Of a stretch of 64,000 nucleotides of DNA, positions 14,025 to 28,917 are shown one piece after another. Made by a program: the position numbers and the translations under genes. The DNA comes from Gymnothorax reevesii. Lineage: Eukaryota; Chordata; Actinopteri; Anguilliformes; Muraenidae. The notes beneath the pieces are model-generated. The model was not told the origin of the DNA. It was given only the letters and a program-made list of their open reading frames with translations, and ran no database searches. The number at the start of each line of letters is the position of its first letter. The stretch's first letter is position 1. The stretch covers positions 75,063,501 through 75,127,500 of the forward strand of contig CM056574.1 in NCBI GenBank assembly GCA_029721435.1. The letters run 5' to 3'.

Positions 14025-17000
14025 TTAAAGCTGCAAGCAGCGTTGAAAGGGCCCTCGCCCCCCCTGTGCACATTGGGGTGGCAGCTAGATCTTGATGGCT
14101 GCAGGTGTCCATTCAGAGCCATTGGACACAGCTGGACCGCGTACAATGTGGTTTCCTGATGGGAGTGCAAAAATTTTCTAGAGGGCGCTATGATACCATT
14201 TTGACTTGCCTGTGCACAAAATCTACAACACAGTAATCGTAATACAGGGCTCCATGAGTGTTTCGATTTTTGTAAATTTTCCAGCATGTTTAGACTTTCA
14301 AAAGAGCAATTCTTTTATAAATATTATTGGGGGCGCTATAGAGCCATTATGCCCCATTTAGTGCCAATTGATGGTTGTATTGAAGAGAATAAGACAGTTC
14401 TAATTTTTGGATGGTTTTGCAAGTTTTGGAGCATTCTAAGGCCTTAAAACGTGTGTTCGTAAAATTTGGAAAAACGCAGGAAATAGCTCATAGCTCTCTT
14501 CCTGTTTGGCAAAAAAATTTCAAAAAATTAAAAATTGCGGAGAATGACTAATGCAATGATCATACCAAATTTCATGAACTTTCAAGCACTTTTATCTGAA
14601 CAATGCCATATCTAAAGGTCGCTGTGGAGCCACCTGGTACCTCTCGATATAAAATAAGCATATATCTATACTTGGGCGGACAATTTTATCAAGCTTGGAA
14701 AGTTTCAGGCAAATCCCACAAAGTATGTGGAATTGAAAGCAACTTCCTGTTTCATGGCAGGACATCAAAATTCGCCGTGACGCCACGGATGCATCGTTCG
14801 ATGAAATCAAAAAAGCTTCGCAATTTAACGCCAGCAAGGTTATTAGATATTATATGCCAAATTTTAAGTTGATCGGATAAAATCTCTAGGAGGAGTTTGT
14901 TAAAGTACGACACCTGTGAATGGCAAAAAAAATTTTAAAAAGTTGCAATTTCAATTAAAAATGGCAGCCTTCCTGTTGGGTCTAGGTCATGGCACCAAGA
15001 GACATTTGTAGGTCTCGGCATATTCCACATGTCTACCGAATTTCATACATGTGGGTTTATAGGGCTGCGAGGGCTGCTTATTTGAAATTTTCCAGGGGGC
15101 GCAATAATGCCATTTTTGCCACGCGTATTTGTAAATTTTTTATCAGTGTAATAGGAATGATGGTCTTTAAAATTGTACAAAATTTTGTGAGTTTTTGAGC
15201 ATGCTGAAACCCTCAAAAGAGTAATTCTTTTAAAAATCGTATTGGGGGCGCTATAGAGCCATGATTCCTCATTTACTGCCAATTTTTGTTTCAAATTGAA
15301 GACAATGTGACAAATAAAATTTTAGCAAAGTTTTGCAAGTTTTCCAGTATGCTAAGGCCTTCAAATGTGTGTTCATAAAATTTGGATTAACGCAGGAAAT
15401 GACTCATAGCTCACTTCCTGTTTGGCCGAAAAATTTCAAAAAAATCAGCACAGCCCAGAAAACCAAATGCAATGATCTGACCAAATTTCATGAACATTCA
15501 AGCACTTTTATATCAACATGGCCGTGTCAAGAGGGCGCTGTAGAGCCACCTGACCACACCCACTCCAATATCAACATATAGGTATATTTGGAATTAGACT
15601 ATCATTAAGCCTGTAAAGTTTCATGTAAATCTCCCAAAGCATATGCTCATAAAATAAACTTCCATTTTCATGGCGGAACATCGAAATTCGCCGCGACGCC
15701 ATGGATACAAAGTTCGATGAATCCAAAAAAGCTTCGCAATTTAACATCGACGACGTCTTTCAATGTCATATGCCAAATTTTAAGTTGATCAGATAAAATC
15801 TCTTGGAGGAGTTCGTTAAAGTACGACACCTGTGAATGGCCAACAATCCAAAAAAGTTGCAATTTCAATTAAAAATGGTGGACTTCCTGTTGAGTGTAGG
15901 TCATGGCACCAAGAGAATTTTTTGTAGGTCTCGGCATATTCCACATGTCTACCGCATTTCATTCTTGTAGGTTTACCAGGCTGCGAGGGCTGCTTATTTA
16001 AAATTTTCCAGGGGGTGCTATAGTGACATTTTTGCCATGTATATATATAAGTTTTTTGTCAGAGTAATACGAATGATGGTCTTTATACATTTACAAAATT
16101 TTGTGAGTTTTAGAACATGCTGAGACCCTCAAAATGGCAATTCTTTTAAAAATCTTATTGGGGGCGCTATAGAGCCATTGTGCCAAATTTAGTGTAAATT
16201 GATATATAAAATTGAAGATAATAAGACAATTATAATTTGTGCAACTTTTTGCAAGATTTCGAGTATTCTTAAGCATCCAAACATGTGTTTATAAAATTTG
16301 GAAAAACGCAGGAAATGGCGCATAGCTCACTTCCTGTTTGGCCAAAAAATTTCAAAAAAATCAAAATAACTCGACATGAACAATGCAATGGTCACACCAA
16401 ATTTCATGAACATTCAAGCACTTTTATCTCAACATGGCCGTTTCAAGAGGGTGCTGTGGAGCCACCTGACCACACCCAATCTAATATCAACATATAGGTC
16501 TACTTGGAAGTGGACTCCTATAAAGCCTGTAAAGTTTCGCGCAAATTTCACAAAGAATGTGCGCGTAAAACCAACTTCCTGTTTTATGTCGGAACATCGA
16601 AATTCGCCGCGACGCCACGGATACAAAGTTCAATGAATCCAAAAAAGCTTCGCAATTTAACATCGACAAGGTCTTAAGATGTTAAATTCAAAATTTTAAG
16701 TTGATCGGATAAAATCTCTAGGAGGAGTTCTTTAAAGTACGAAGCCTGTGAATGGCAAAAAATGTAAAAAATTTGCAAATTCAATTAAAAATGGCGGACT
16801 TCCTGTTGAGTCTAGGTCATGGCACCTAGAGACTTTTTTTACGTCTTGGCATAGTACACATGTCCACCGAATTTTGTACATGTAGGTCAAACACGCTGCG
16901 AGGGCTGCTTCATTGAAATTTTCTTGGTGGTGCTGTAATGCAATTTTGCCACATCCATCTGTAAACCCGAAATCCTAGTTAAAAGTAAGACCTGCTTAAT

Positions 17001-17397
17001 ATGTTTGCAAAGTTTTGTGAGTTTTCAAGCATAATGAGGCCCTCAAAAATGCAATTATGTATTAGGGGGCGCTATAGAGCTACCATATCACACCCAGTGC
17101 CAAATGAGATATCGAATCAAAGAACGTAATATTTCTAGTCTATGAGCCAAGTCTGGTGAGTTTTCGAGTATGATAAAACCCTCAAAAATGTGTTCGTAAA
17201 ATCTAAAAAAACGCAGGAAATGGCTCATAGCTCACTTCCTGTGAGGCAAAAAAATTTCAAAAAAATTTACATAAAAATTTATGATGACTACTATGACTCT
17301 ATAAAATTTCGTGAGAATCCAAGCAAGTGCGTTCCAAAATGGCCGCGTGTTTGGTGGCGCTATAGAGCCATCGGGGCATTTCCAAGCACAAAAATAA
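14025..17397 (+). mobile_element. Helitron-like repeat, copy E, 5' part (interrupted)
   Basis: Copy E starts directly after copy D and has anchors near 14475, 15388, 16307 and 17212. It stops inside the terminal module at GCACAAAAATAA, where copy F begins. The missing remainder (TAATACTTTG onward) is found at 29008-29193, after copies F, G, H and I. Joined, the two parts match the uninterrupted sequence of copy C across the junction with no duplicated bases. Total length of E is about 3.56 kb. Confidence 0.82.
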
Positions 17398-20098
17398 TTA
17401 AAGCTGCAAGCAGCGTTGAAAGGGCCCTCGCCCCCCTGTGCACATTGGGGTGGCAGCAAGATCTTGATGGCTGCAGGTGTCCATTCAGAGCCATTGGACA
17501 CAGCTCGACCGTGTACAATGTGGTTTCCTGATGGGAGTGCAAAAATTTTCTGGAGGGCGCTTTGATACCATTTTGACTTGCCTGTGCACAAAATCTACAA
17601 CACAGTAATCGTAATACGGGGCTCCATGAGTGTTTTGATTTTTGTAAATTTTACAGCATGTTTAGACTTTCAAAAGAGCAATTCTTTTATAAATATTATT
17701 GGGGGCGCTATAGAGCCATTATGCCCCATTTAGTGCCAATTGATGGATGTATTGAAGAGAATAAGACAGTTCTAATTTTTGGATGGTTTTGCAAGTTTTG
17801 GAGCATTCTAAGGCCTTAAAACGTGTGTTCGTAAAATTTGGAAAAACGCAGGAAATAGCTCATAGCTCACTTCCTGTTTGGCAAAAAAATTTCAAAAAAT
17901 TAACAATTGTGGAGAATGACTAATGCAATGATCATATCAAATTTCATGAACTTTCAAGCACTTTTATCTGAACATGGCCATATCTAGAGGGCGCTGTGGA
18001 GCCACCTGGCACCCCTCGATATAAAATAAGCATATATCTATACTTGGGCGGACAATTTAATCAAGCTTGGAAAGTTTCAGGCAAATCCCACAAAGTATGT
18101 GGAATTGAAAGCAACTTCCTGTTTCATGGCAGGACATCAATATTCGCCATGACGCCACGGATGCATCGTTCGATGAAATCAAAAAAGCTTCGCAATTTAA
18201 CGTCAGCAAGGTTTTAAGACATTATATGCCAAATTGTAAGTTGATCGGATAAAATCTCTTGGAGGAGTTTGTTAAAGTACGACACCTGTGAATGGCAAAA
18301 AAAAAAAAAAAAGTTGCAATTTCAATTAAAAATGGCAGCCTTCCTGTTGAGTCTAGGTCATGGCACCAGGGACTTTTTTGTCGGTCTCGGCATATTCCAC
18401 ATGTCTACCGAATTTCATACATGTGGGTTTACCGGGCTGCGAGGGCTGCTTATTTGAAATTTTCCAGGGGGCGCTATAATGCCATTTTTGCCATGTCGAT
18501 TTGTAAGTTTTTTGTCAGAGTAATACGAATGATGGTTTTTATACATTTACAAAATTTTGTGAGTTTTCGAACATGCTGAGACCCTCAAAAGGGCAATTCT
18601 TTTAAAAATCTGTTTGGGGGCGCTAAAGAGCCATTGTACCAAATTTAGTGTAAATTGATGTAGAAAATTGAAGACAATAAAACAATTATAATTTGTGCAA
18701 CTTTTTGCAAGATTTTGAGTATTCTAAGGCTTCCAAACATGTGTTTCTAAAATTTGGAAAAACGCAGGAAATGGCTCATAGCTCACTTCCTGTTTGGCCA
18801 AAAAACTTCAAAAAAATTACCATCACTCGACATGACAAACGCAATGACCACACCAAATTTCATGAACATTAAAGCACTTTTATCTCAACATGGCCGTGTC
18901 AAGAGGGCGCTGTGGAGCCACCTGACCACCCCCAATCCAATATCAACATGTGGGTATACTTAAAAGTAGACTATTATCAAGCCTGTGAAGTTTCGCGCAA
19001 CTCTCACAAAGCATGTGTGCGTAAAACCAACTTCCTGTTTCATGGCGGAACATCAAAATTCGCCGCGACGCCACGGATAAAAAGTTCGATGAATCAAAAA
19101 AAGCTTCGCAATTTAACATTGCCAAGGTGTTAAGCTGTCATATGCGAAATTTTACGTTGATCGGATAAAATCTCTAGGAGGAGTTCGTTAAAGTACGATG
19201 CCTGTGAATGGCAAAAAATTAAAAAAATTTGCAAATTCAATTAAAAATGGCAGACTTCCTGTTGAGTCTAGGTCATGGCACCAAGAGACTTTTTTTTAGG
19301 TCTTGGCCTAGTACACATGTCCATCGAATTTTGTACATGTAGGTGAAACACGCTGCGAGGGCTGCTTCATTGAAATTTTCTAGGTGGCGCTGTAATGCAA
19401 TTTAGCCACATCGATCTGTGAACCCTATATCCTAGTAAATAATATGACCAATAATATGTGTTTGCAAAGTTTTGTGAGTTTTCAAGCATGTTGATGCCCT
19501 CAAATATGCAATTATGTATTAGGGGGCGCTATAGAGCCACCATGTCACACATAGTGCCAAATGAGATATCGAATCAAGGAACTTAATATTTTAAGTCTAT
19601 GAGAGAAGTTTGGTGTCTTTTCGAGTATGATAAGGCCCTCAAACATGTGTTTGTAAAATCTGAAAAAACGCAGGAAATGGCTCATAGCTCACTTCCTGTG
19701 TGGCAAAAAAATTTCAAAAAAATTGACAAAAAAATATAAGATGACTTCTATGACCCTATCAAATTTCGTGAGAATCCGAGCAAGTGCGTTCCAAATTGGC
19801 CGCGTGTTTGGTGGCGCTATAGAGCCACCGGGGCATGACCAAGCACAAAAATAATAATACTTTGCAATTTTCACCACGACTGACGTGTGGGCAAATTTTT
19901 GTGAGTTTTCGTGCATGGCAAAGCCCTCAAAAATGCGTTCTCGTAGCAGAATAAAAAGAAGAAGAAGAAGAAGAAGAAGAAGAAGAAGAAGAAGAATAAT
20001 AATAATAATAAAAATCCCATCAAAAACAATAGGTTCCTCGCACCTTCGGTGCCAGGACCCGTTCCGGGCCCTGGCACCGGTCGGTGCTCGGGCCCTAA
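17398..20098 (+). mobile_element. Helitron-like repeat, copy F (three modules)
   Basis: A complete copy of 2701 bp sitting in the AAT site of copy E. Anchors lie near 17849, 18766 and 19669. The tail carries a GAA tract and a short AAT tract (about 19953-20012), then the long form of the hairpin region (GGTGCCAGG paired with CCTGGCACC), then GGGCCCTAA. Confidence 0.83.
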
Positions 20099-23000
20099 TT
20101 AAAGCTGCAAGCAGCGTTGAAAGGGCCCTCGCCCCCCCTGTGCACATTGGGGTGGCAGCAAGATCTTGATGGCTGCAGGTGTCCATTCAGAGCCATTGGA
20201 CACAGCTCGACCGCGTACAATGTGGTTTCCTGATGGGAGTGCAAAAATTTTCTGGAGGGCGCTATGATACCATTTTGACTTGCCTGTGCACAAAATCTAC
20301 ACCACAGTAATCATAATACGGGGCTCCATGAGTGTTTTGATTTTTGTAAATTTTCCAGCATGTTTAGACTTTCAAAAGAGCAATTCTTTTATAAATATTA
20401 TTGGGGGCGCTATAGAGCCGTTATGCCACATTTAGTGCCAATTGATAGATGATATTAAACAAAATAAGACATTTATAATTTGTGCAAGGTTTTGCAAGTT
20501 TTGAAGCATCCTAAGGCCTTAAAACGTGTCTTCAGAAAAATTTGGAAAAACACAGAAAATAGCTCATAGCTCACTTCCTGTTTGGCCAAAACATTACCCG
20601 GAATGACGAATGCAACGATCACACCAAATTTCATGAACATTCAAGCACTTTTATCTTTACATGACCATATCTAGAGGGCGCTGTGGAGCCACCTAGCACC
20701 TCCCGATCCAATATTAGCATATGTTTTTACTTCGGAGAACAATTTTATCAAGCAGAAGAAGGTTCGGGCAAATCCCACAAAGTAAGTGGCAGTAAAACCA
20801 ACTCCCTGTTTCATGGCGGGATATCAAAATTCGCCGCGAAGCCACGGATACATTGTTCGATGAAATCAAAATTGCTTCGCAATTTAACATTAGCAAGGTC
20901 TTAAGATAATATTTGCCAAATATTAAGTTGATCGGATAAAATCTCTAGGAGGGGTTTTTTAAAGTACGACGCCTGTGAATGGCAAAAAATCAAAAAAAGT
21001 TGCAATTTCAATAAAAAATGGCGGACTTCCTGTTGAGTCTAGGTCATGGCACCAAGAGAATTTTTTTTAGTTCTCAGCATATTCCACATGTCTACCGAAT
21101 TTCATACATGTAGGTTTACCAGGCTGCGAGGGCTGCTTATTTGAAATTATCCAGGGGGCGCTATTATGACAATTTTGCCAAGCCTATATATAAGCTTTTT
21201 ATCAGAGTAATACAAATGATGATTTTTATACATTTACAAAATTTTGTGAGTTTTTGAACATGCTGAGACCCTCAAAAGAGCAGTTCTTTTTAAAATCTGA
21301 TTGGGGGCGCTATAGAGCCATGGTGCCAAATTTAGTGCAAATTGATGTAGAAGATTGAATATAATAAGACAATTATAATTTGTGCAACTTTTTGCAAGAT
21401 TTCGAGTATTCTTAGGCTTCCAAATATGTGTTAATAAAATTTGGAGAAACGCAGGAAATGGCTCATAGCTCACTTCCTGTTTGGCCAAAAAATTCCAAAA
21501 AAATTACCATAACCTGGCATGACAAATGCAATGATCAAGCCAAATTTCATGAACATTCAAGCACTTTTATCTCAACATGGTTGTGTCAAGAGGGCGCTGT
21601 GGAGCCACCTGACCACACCCAATCTAATATCAACATATAGTTCTACTTGGAAGTAGACTCTTATGAAGCCTGTAAAGTTTCACGCAAATCTCACAAAGCA
21701 TGTGCGCGGAAAACCAACTTCCTGTTTCATGGCGGAACATTGAAATTTGCCGCGACGCCACGGATACAAAGTTCAATGAATCCGAAAAAGCTTCGCAATT
21801 TAACATCGACAACGTCTTTTGATGTCATATGCAAAATTTTAAGTTGATCGGATAAAATCTCTAGGAGGAGTTCGTTAAAGTAGGACGCCTGTGAATGGCA
21901 AAAAATAAAAAAAAGTTGCAATTTCAATTGAAAATGGCGGACTTCCTGTTGAGTCTAGGTCATGGCACCAAGAGACTTTGTTTTAGGTCTCAGGATATTC
22001 CACATGTCCACCGAAGTTCATACATGCAGGTCAACCACGGTGCGAGGGCTACTTTTTTGAAATTTTCCAGGGGGCGCTTTAATGCCATTTTGCCACGCCA
22101 ATATGTAAATTTTTATCAGTGTGATAGAAATGATGGTCTTTAGAATTGTACAAAATTTTGTGAGTTTTTGAGCATGCTGAGACCCTCAAAAAGGCAATTA
22201 TTTGATAAATCTGATTGGGGGCGCTATAGAGCCATAATGCCTCATTTATTGCCAATTATTGTCTCAAATTGAAGACAATTGGACAAATATAATTTTTGCT
22301 AAGTTTTACAAGTTTTCAAGTATGCTAAAGCCTTCAAATGTGTGTTCGTAAAATTTGGAATAACGCAGGAAATGGCTCATAGCGCACTTCCTGTTTGGCC
22401 GAAAAATTTCAAAAAAATAATTATAGTCCAAAAAAACCAATGCAATGATCAGACCAAATTTCATGAACATTCAAGCACTTTTATATCAACATGGTCGTGT
22501 GAAGAGGGCGCTGTGGAGCCACCTGACCACACCCAATCCAATATCAACATATAGTTATATTTGGAAGTAGACTTCTATTAAGCCTGTAAAGTTTCACGCA
22601 AATTTCACAATGCATGTGCTCATAAAAGCAACTTCCATTTTCATGGCGGAACATCGAAATTCGCCGCAACGCCACGGACACAATTTTCGATGAAACCAAA
22701 AAAGCTTCGCAATTTAACATGGAGAATGTCTTTAGATGGCCTGTGCCAAATTTTTAGTTGATCGGATAAAATCTCTAGGAGGAGTTCGTTAAAGTACAAC
22801 GCCTGTGAATGACAAAAAATAAAAAAAAGTTGCAAATTCAATTAAAAATGGCGGACTTCCTGTTGAGTCTAGGTCATGGCACCAAGAGACTTTCTTTTAG
22901 GTCTTGGCATTGTACACATATCCTCCAAATTTTGTACATGTATGTTAAACACCCTGCGAGGGCTGCTTAATTGAACTATTCTAGGTGGCGCTGTAATGCG

Positions 23001-23728
23001 ATCTTGCAACATCCATCTGTAAACCTCATAGCCTAGTGAAAGGTATGATCGGCTTAATATTGTTGCAAAGTTACGTGAGTTTTCGAGCATGCTGAGGCCC
23101 TCAAAAATGCAATTATGTATTAGGGGGCGCTATAGAGCCACCATGTCACACTTAGTGCCAAATGAGACATTGAATCAAAGAACCTAATATTTTTAGTCTA
23201 TGAGCCAAGTTTGGTGAGTTTTCGAGTATGATAAGGCCCTCAAAAATGTGTTTGTAAAATCTGAAAAAACGCAGGAAATGGCTCGTAGCTCACTTCCTGT
23301 GTGGCAAAAAAATTTCAAAAAAATTACCAAAAAAATTTATCATGACTGCTATGGCCCAATCGAATTTCGTGAGAATCCGAGCAAGTGCGTTCCAAAATGG
23401 CCGCGTGTTTGGTGGCGCTATAGAGCCACCTAGGCATGTCTAAGCACAAAAATAGTAATACTTTGCAATTTTCACCACGACTGACGTGTGGGCAAATTTT
23501 TGTGAGTTTTCGTGCATGGCAAAACCCTCAAAAATGCGTTCTCGCAGCAGAATAAAAAGAAGAAGAAGAAGAAGAATAATAAAAATCCCATCAAAAACAA
23601 TAGGTTCCTCGCACCGGTCGGTGCTCGGGCCCTAATAATAAAAATCCCATCAAAAACAATAGGTTCCTCGCACCTTTGGTGCCAGGACCCGTTCCGGGCC
23701 CTGGCACCGGTCGGTGCTCGGGCCCTAA
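20099..23728 (+). mobile_element. Helitron-like repeat, copy G (four modules, double tail)
   Basis: A complete copy of 3630 bp with anchors near 20550, 21451, 22363 and 23271. Two terminal tails lie in series, the first ending near 23634 and the second at 23728, joined by AATAATAAAAATCCC. The second tail could belong to an outer copy whose interior was lost, or could come from a tail duplication. Confidence 0.82.
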
Positions 23729-26291
23729 TTAAAGCTGCAAGCAGCGTTGGAAGGGCCCTCGCCCCCCCTGTGCACATTGGGGTGGCAGCAAGATCTTGAT
23801 GGCTGCAGGTGTCCATTCAGAGCCATTGGGCACAGCTGGACCGCGTACAATGTGGTTTCCTGATGGGTGTGCAAAACTTTTCTGGAGGGCGCTATGATAC
23901 CATTTTGACTTGCCTGTGCAAAAAATCTACAACACAGTAATCGTAATACGGGGCTCCATGAGTGTTTTGATTTTTGTAAATTTTCCAGCATGTTTAGACT
24001 TTCAAAAGAGCAATTCTTTTATAAATATTGTTCGGGGCGCTATAGAGCCATTATGCCCCATTTAGTGCCAATTGATGGATGTATTGAAGAGCATAAGACA
24101 GTTCTAATTTTTGGATGGTTTTGCAAGTTTTGGAGCATCTAAGGCCTTAAGACGTGTGTTCGTAAAATTTGGAAAAACGCAGGAAATAGCTCATAGCTCT
24201 CTTCCTGTTTGGCAAAAAAATTTCAAAAAATTAACAATTGCGGAGAATGACTAACGCAATGATCTCACCAAATTTCATGAACTTTCAAGCACTTTTATCT
24301 GAACATGGCCATATCTAGAGGGCGCTGTGGAGCCACCTGGCACCTCACTATCTAAAATTAGCATATATCTATACTTGGGCGGACAATTTTATCAAGCTTG
24401 AAAAGTTTCAGGCAAATCCCACAAAGTATGTGGAAGTGAAAGTAACTTCCTGTTTCATGGCAGGACATCAAAATTCGCCGTGACGCCACGGATGCATCGT
24501 TCGATGAAATCAAAAAAGCTTCGCAATTTAACATTAGCAAGGTCTTTAGATATTATATGCCAAATTTTAAGTTGATCGGATAAAAGCTCTAGGAGGAGTT
24601 CGTTAAAGTACGACACCTGTGAATGGCAAAAAATCCAAAAAATTTGCAATTTCAATTAAAAATGGCGGACTTCCTGTTGAGTCTAGGTCATGGCACCAAG
24701 AGACTTTTTTTTAGGTCTTGTCATATTTCACATCTCTACCGAATTTCATACATGTAGGTTTACCAGGCTGCGAGGGCTGCTTATTTGAAATTTTACAGGG
24801 GGCGCTATAATGAAATTTTTGCCATGCCAATATGTAAGCTTTTCATCAGAGTATTATGAATGAGAGTCTTTATATATTTACAAATTTTTGTGAGTTTTTG
24901 AACATGCTGAAACCCTCAAAAAGGCAATTCTTTTAAAAATCTGATTGGGGGCGCTCTTGAGCCATTATGCCGCATTAGGCTCCAGTTGATGGATAACAGT
25001 GAAGAGAATAAGACAATTATAATATGTGCAAGGTTTGGCAAGCTTTGGAGTGTTTTAAGGCTTTCAAACGTGCGTTCGTAAAATTTGGAAAACCGCAGGA
25101 AATAGCTCATAACTCACTTCCTGTTTGGCCAAAAAATTTCAAAAAATTATTCATTGCCTGCAATGACAAATGCAATGATCACACCTAATTTCATGAACAT
25201 TCAAGCACTTCTATTTTAACATGGAAGTATCTAGAGGGCGCTGTGGAGCCACCTGGCGACTCCCGATCTAATATTAGCAAAATTTTATACTAAGAGGGAC
25301 AATTTATTCAAGCCTGTGAAGTTTTGCGCATATCTCACAAAGCATGTGCGCGTATAACCAACTTCCTGTTTCATGGCGGAACATCAAAATTCGCCGCAAC
25401 GCCACGGGTACAAAGTTAAATGAATCCAAAAAAGCTTCGCAATTTAACATCGACAAGGTCTTTAGATGTCACACGCGAAATTTTAAGTTGACACGATAAA
25501 ATCTCTAGGAGGAGTTCGTGAAAGTTCGACGCCTGTGTATGGCAAAAAATTTTAAAAAGTTGCAAATTCAATTAAAAATGGCAGACTTCCTGTTGAGTCT
25601 AGGTCATGGCACCAAGAGACTTTTTTTTAGGTCTTGGCATAGTTCAGATGTCCACCGAATTTTGTACATGTAGGTTAAACACGCTGCGAGGGCTGCTTCA
25701 TTGAAATTTTCTAGGTGGCGCTGTAATGCAATTTTGCCACATCTATCTGTAAACCCTATATTTCAGTAAATAATATGACCAGCTTAATATGTTTCCAAAG
25801 TTTCGTGAGTTTTCGAGCATGTTGAGGCCCTCAAAAATGCAATTATGTATTAGGGGGCGCTATAGAGCTACCATGTCACACCCAGTGCCAAATGAGATAT
25901 CGAATCAAAGAACTTAATAATTTTAGTCTATGAGCCAAGTTTGGTGAGTTTTCGAGTATGATAAGGCCCTCAAAAATGTGTTCGTAAAATCTGAAAAAAC
26001 GCAGGAAATGGCTCATAGCTCACTTCCTGTGTGGCAAAAAAATTTTAGTAAAATTGACAAAAAAATTTATTATTGCTACTATGACCCTTTTGAATTTCGT
26101 GAGAAGCCGAGCAAGTGCGTTCCAAAATGGCCGCGTGTTTGGTGGCGCTATAGAGCCACCGGGGCATGTCCAAGCACAAAAATAATAATACTTTGCAATT
26201 TTCACCATGACTGACGTGTCGGCAAATTTTTGTGAGTTTTCGTGCATGGCAAAGCCCTCAAAAATGCGTTCTCGCAGCAGAATAATAATAA
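23729..26291 (+). mobile_element. Helitron-like repeat, copy H, 5' part (interrupted by I)
   Basis: Copy H has anchors near 24178, 25093 and 26000. It breaks off in CAGCAGAATAATAATAA, where copy I starts. Its tail resumes at 28918 with TAAAAATCCCATC and ends at 29007. Total length is about 2.65 kb, a three-module copy. Confidence 0.8.
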
Positions 26292-28917
26292 TTAAAGCTG
26301 CAAGCAGCGTTGAAAGGGCCCTCGCCCCCCCTGTGCACATTGGGGTGGCAGCAAGATCTTGATGGCTGCAGGTGTCCATTCAGAGCCATTGGGCACAGCT
26401 GGACCGCGTACAATGTGGTTTCCTGATGGGTGTGCAAAAATTTTCTGGAGGGCGCTATGATACCATTTTGACTTGCCTGTGCAAAACATCTACAACACAG
26501 TAATCGTAATATGGGGCTCCATGAGTGTTTTGATTTTTGTAAATTTTCCAGCATGTTTAGACTTTCAAAAGAGCAATTCTTTTATAAATATTATTGGGGG
26601 CGCTATAGAGCCATTATGCCCCATTTAGTGCCAATTGATGGATGTATTGAAGAGAATAAGACAGTTCTAATTTTTGGATGGTTTTGCAAGTTTTGGAGCA
26701 TTCTAAGGCCTTAAAACGTGTGTTCGTAAAATTTGGAAAAACGCAGGAAATAGCTCATAGCTCTCTTCCTGTTTGGCAAAAAAATTTCAAAAAATTAACA
26801 ATTGCAGAGAATGACTGATGCAATGATCATACCAAATTTCATGAACTTTCAAGCACTTTTATCTGAACATGGCCATATCTAGAGGGCGCTGTGGAGCCAC
26901 CTGGCACCTCTCGATATAAAATAAGCATATATCTATACTTGGGCGGACAATTTTATCAAGCTTGGAAAGTTTCAGGCAAATTCCACAAAGTATGTGGAAT
27001 TGAAAGCAACTTCCTGTTTCATGGCAGGACATCAAAATTCGCCGTGACGCCACGGATGCATCGTTCGATGAAATCAAAAAAACTTCGCAATTTAACGTCA
27101 GCAAGGTTTTTAGATATTAGATGCCAAATTTTAAGTTGATCGGATAAAAGCTCTAGGAGGAGTTCGTTAAAGTACGACACCTGTGAATGGCAAAAAAAAT
27201 AAAAAAAGTTGCAATTTCAATTAAAAATGGCAGCCTTCCTGTTGAGTCTAGGTCATGGCACCAAGAGACTTTTTTTTAGGTCTTGGCATAGTACACATTT
27301 CCACCGAATTTTGTACATGTAGGTTAAACACGCTGCGAGGGCTGCTTCATTGAAATTTTCTAGGTGGCGCTGTAATGCAATTTTGCCACGTCCATCTGTA
27401 AACCCTATATCCTAGTAAATATTATGACGAGCTTAATAGGTTTGCAAAGTATCTTGAGTTTTCTAGTATGCTGAGGCCCTCAAAAATGCAATAATGTAAT
27501 TGGGGGCGCTTTAGAGCTACTATGTCACACCCAGTGCCAAATGAGATATCGAATGAATGAACTTAATATTTTTAGTCTATGAGCCAAGTTTGGTAAATTT
27601 TCGAGTATGATAAGGCCCTCAAAAATGTGTTCGTAAAATCTGAAAAAACGCAGGAAATGGCTCATAGCTCACTTCCTGTTTGTCCAAAAAATGTCAAAAA
27701 AATAATTACAGCCAAGAAAAACAAATAAAATGATCAGACCAAATTTCATGAACATTCAAGCATTTTTAACTCGACATGGCTGTGTCAAGAGGGCGCTGTG
27801 GAGCCACTTGACCACACCCAATCTAATATGAACATATAGCTATACTTGGAAGTAGACTCTCATCAAGCCTGTGAAGTTTCGCGCAAATCTCACGAAGCAT
27901 GTGCGCGCAAAACCAACTTCCTGTTTCATGGCGGAACATCGAAATTCGCCGCGATGCCATGGATACAAAGTTCAATGAATCCAAAAAAGCTTCGCAATTT
28001 AACATCGACAAGGTCTTAAGATGTCATATGCGGAATTTTAAGTTGATCGAATAAAATCTCTAGGAGGAGTTCGTTAAAGTATGACGCCTGTGTATGGCAA
28101 AAAATTCAAAAAATTTGCAAATTCAATTAAAAATGGCAGACTTCCTGTTGAGTCTAGGTCATGGCACCAAAAGACTTTTTTTTAGGTCTTGGCATAGTCC
28201 ACATGTCCACCGAATTTTGTACATGTAGGTTAAACACGCTGCGAGGGCTGCTTCATTGAAATTTTCTAGGTGGCGCTGTAATGCAATTTTGCCACATCCA
28301 TCTGTACACTCAAACTCTTAGTAAAAAGTATGACCAGCTTAATATATTTGCAACGTTTTGTGAGTTTTCGAGCATGCTGATGCCCTCAAAAATGCAATTA
28401 TGTATTAGGGGGCGCTATAGAGCCACCATGTCACACTTAGTGCCAAATGAGACATTGAATCAAAGAACCTAATATTTTTAGTCTATGAGCCAAGTTTGGT
28501 GTGTTTTCGAGTATGATAAGGCCCTCAAAAATGTGTTCGTAAATTCTGAAAAAACGCAGGAAATGGCTCATAGCTCACTTCCTGTGTGTCAAAAAAATTT
28601 CAAAAAAATTAAAAAAAAAATTTATGATGACTACTATGACCCTTTAAAATTTCATTAGAATCCGAGCAAGTGCGTTCCAAAATGGCCGTGTGTTTGGTGG
28701 CGCTAAAGAGCCACCGAGGCATGTCCAAGCACAAAATAAATAATAGTTTGCAATTTTCACCACGACTGACGTGTGGGCAAATTTTTGTGAGTTTTTGTGC
28801 ATGGCAAAGCCCTCAAAAATGCGTTCTCGCAGCAGAATAAAAAGAAGAAGAAGAAGAATAATAAAAATCCCATCAAAAACAATAGGTTCCTGGCACCGGT
28901 CGGTGCTCGGGCCCTAA
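26292..28917 (+). mobile_element. Helitron-like repeat, copy I (three modules, innermost)
   Basis: A complete copy of 2626 bp inserted in the AAT tract of copy H. Anchors lie near 26745, 27651 and 28556. It ends with a GAA tract (about 28841-28860), the short hairpin and GGGCCCTAA. As the innermost copy it is the youngest insertion of this nest. Confidence 0.83.
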
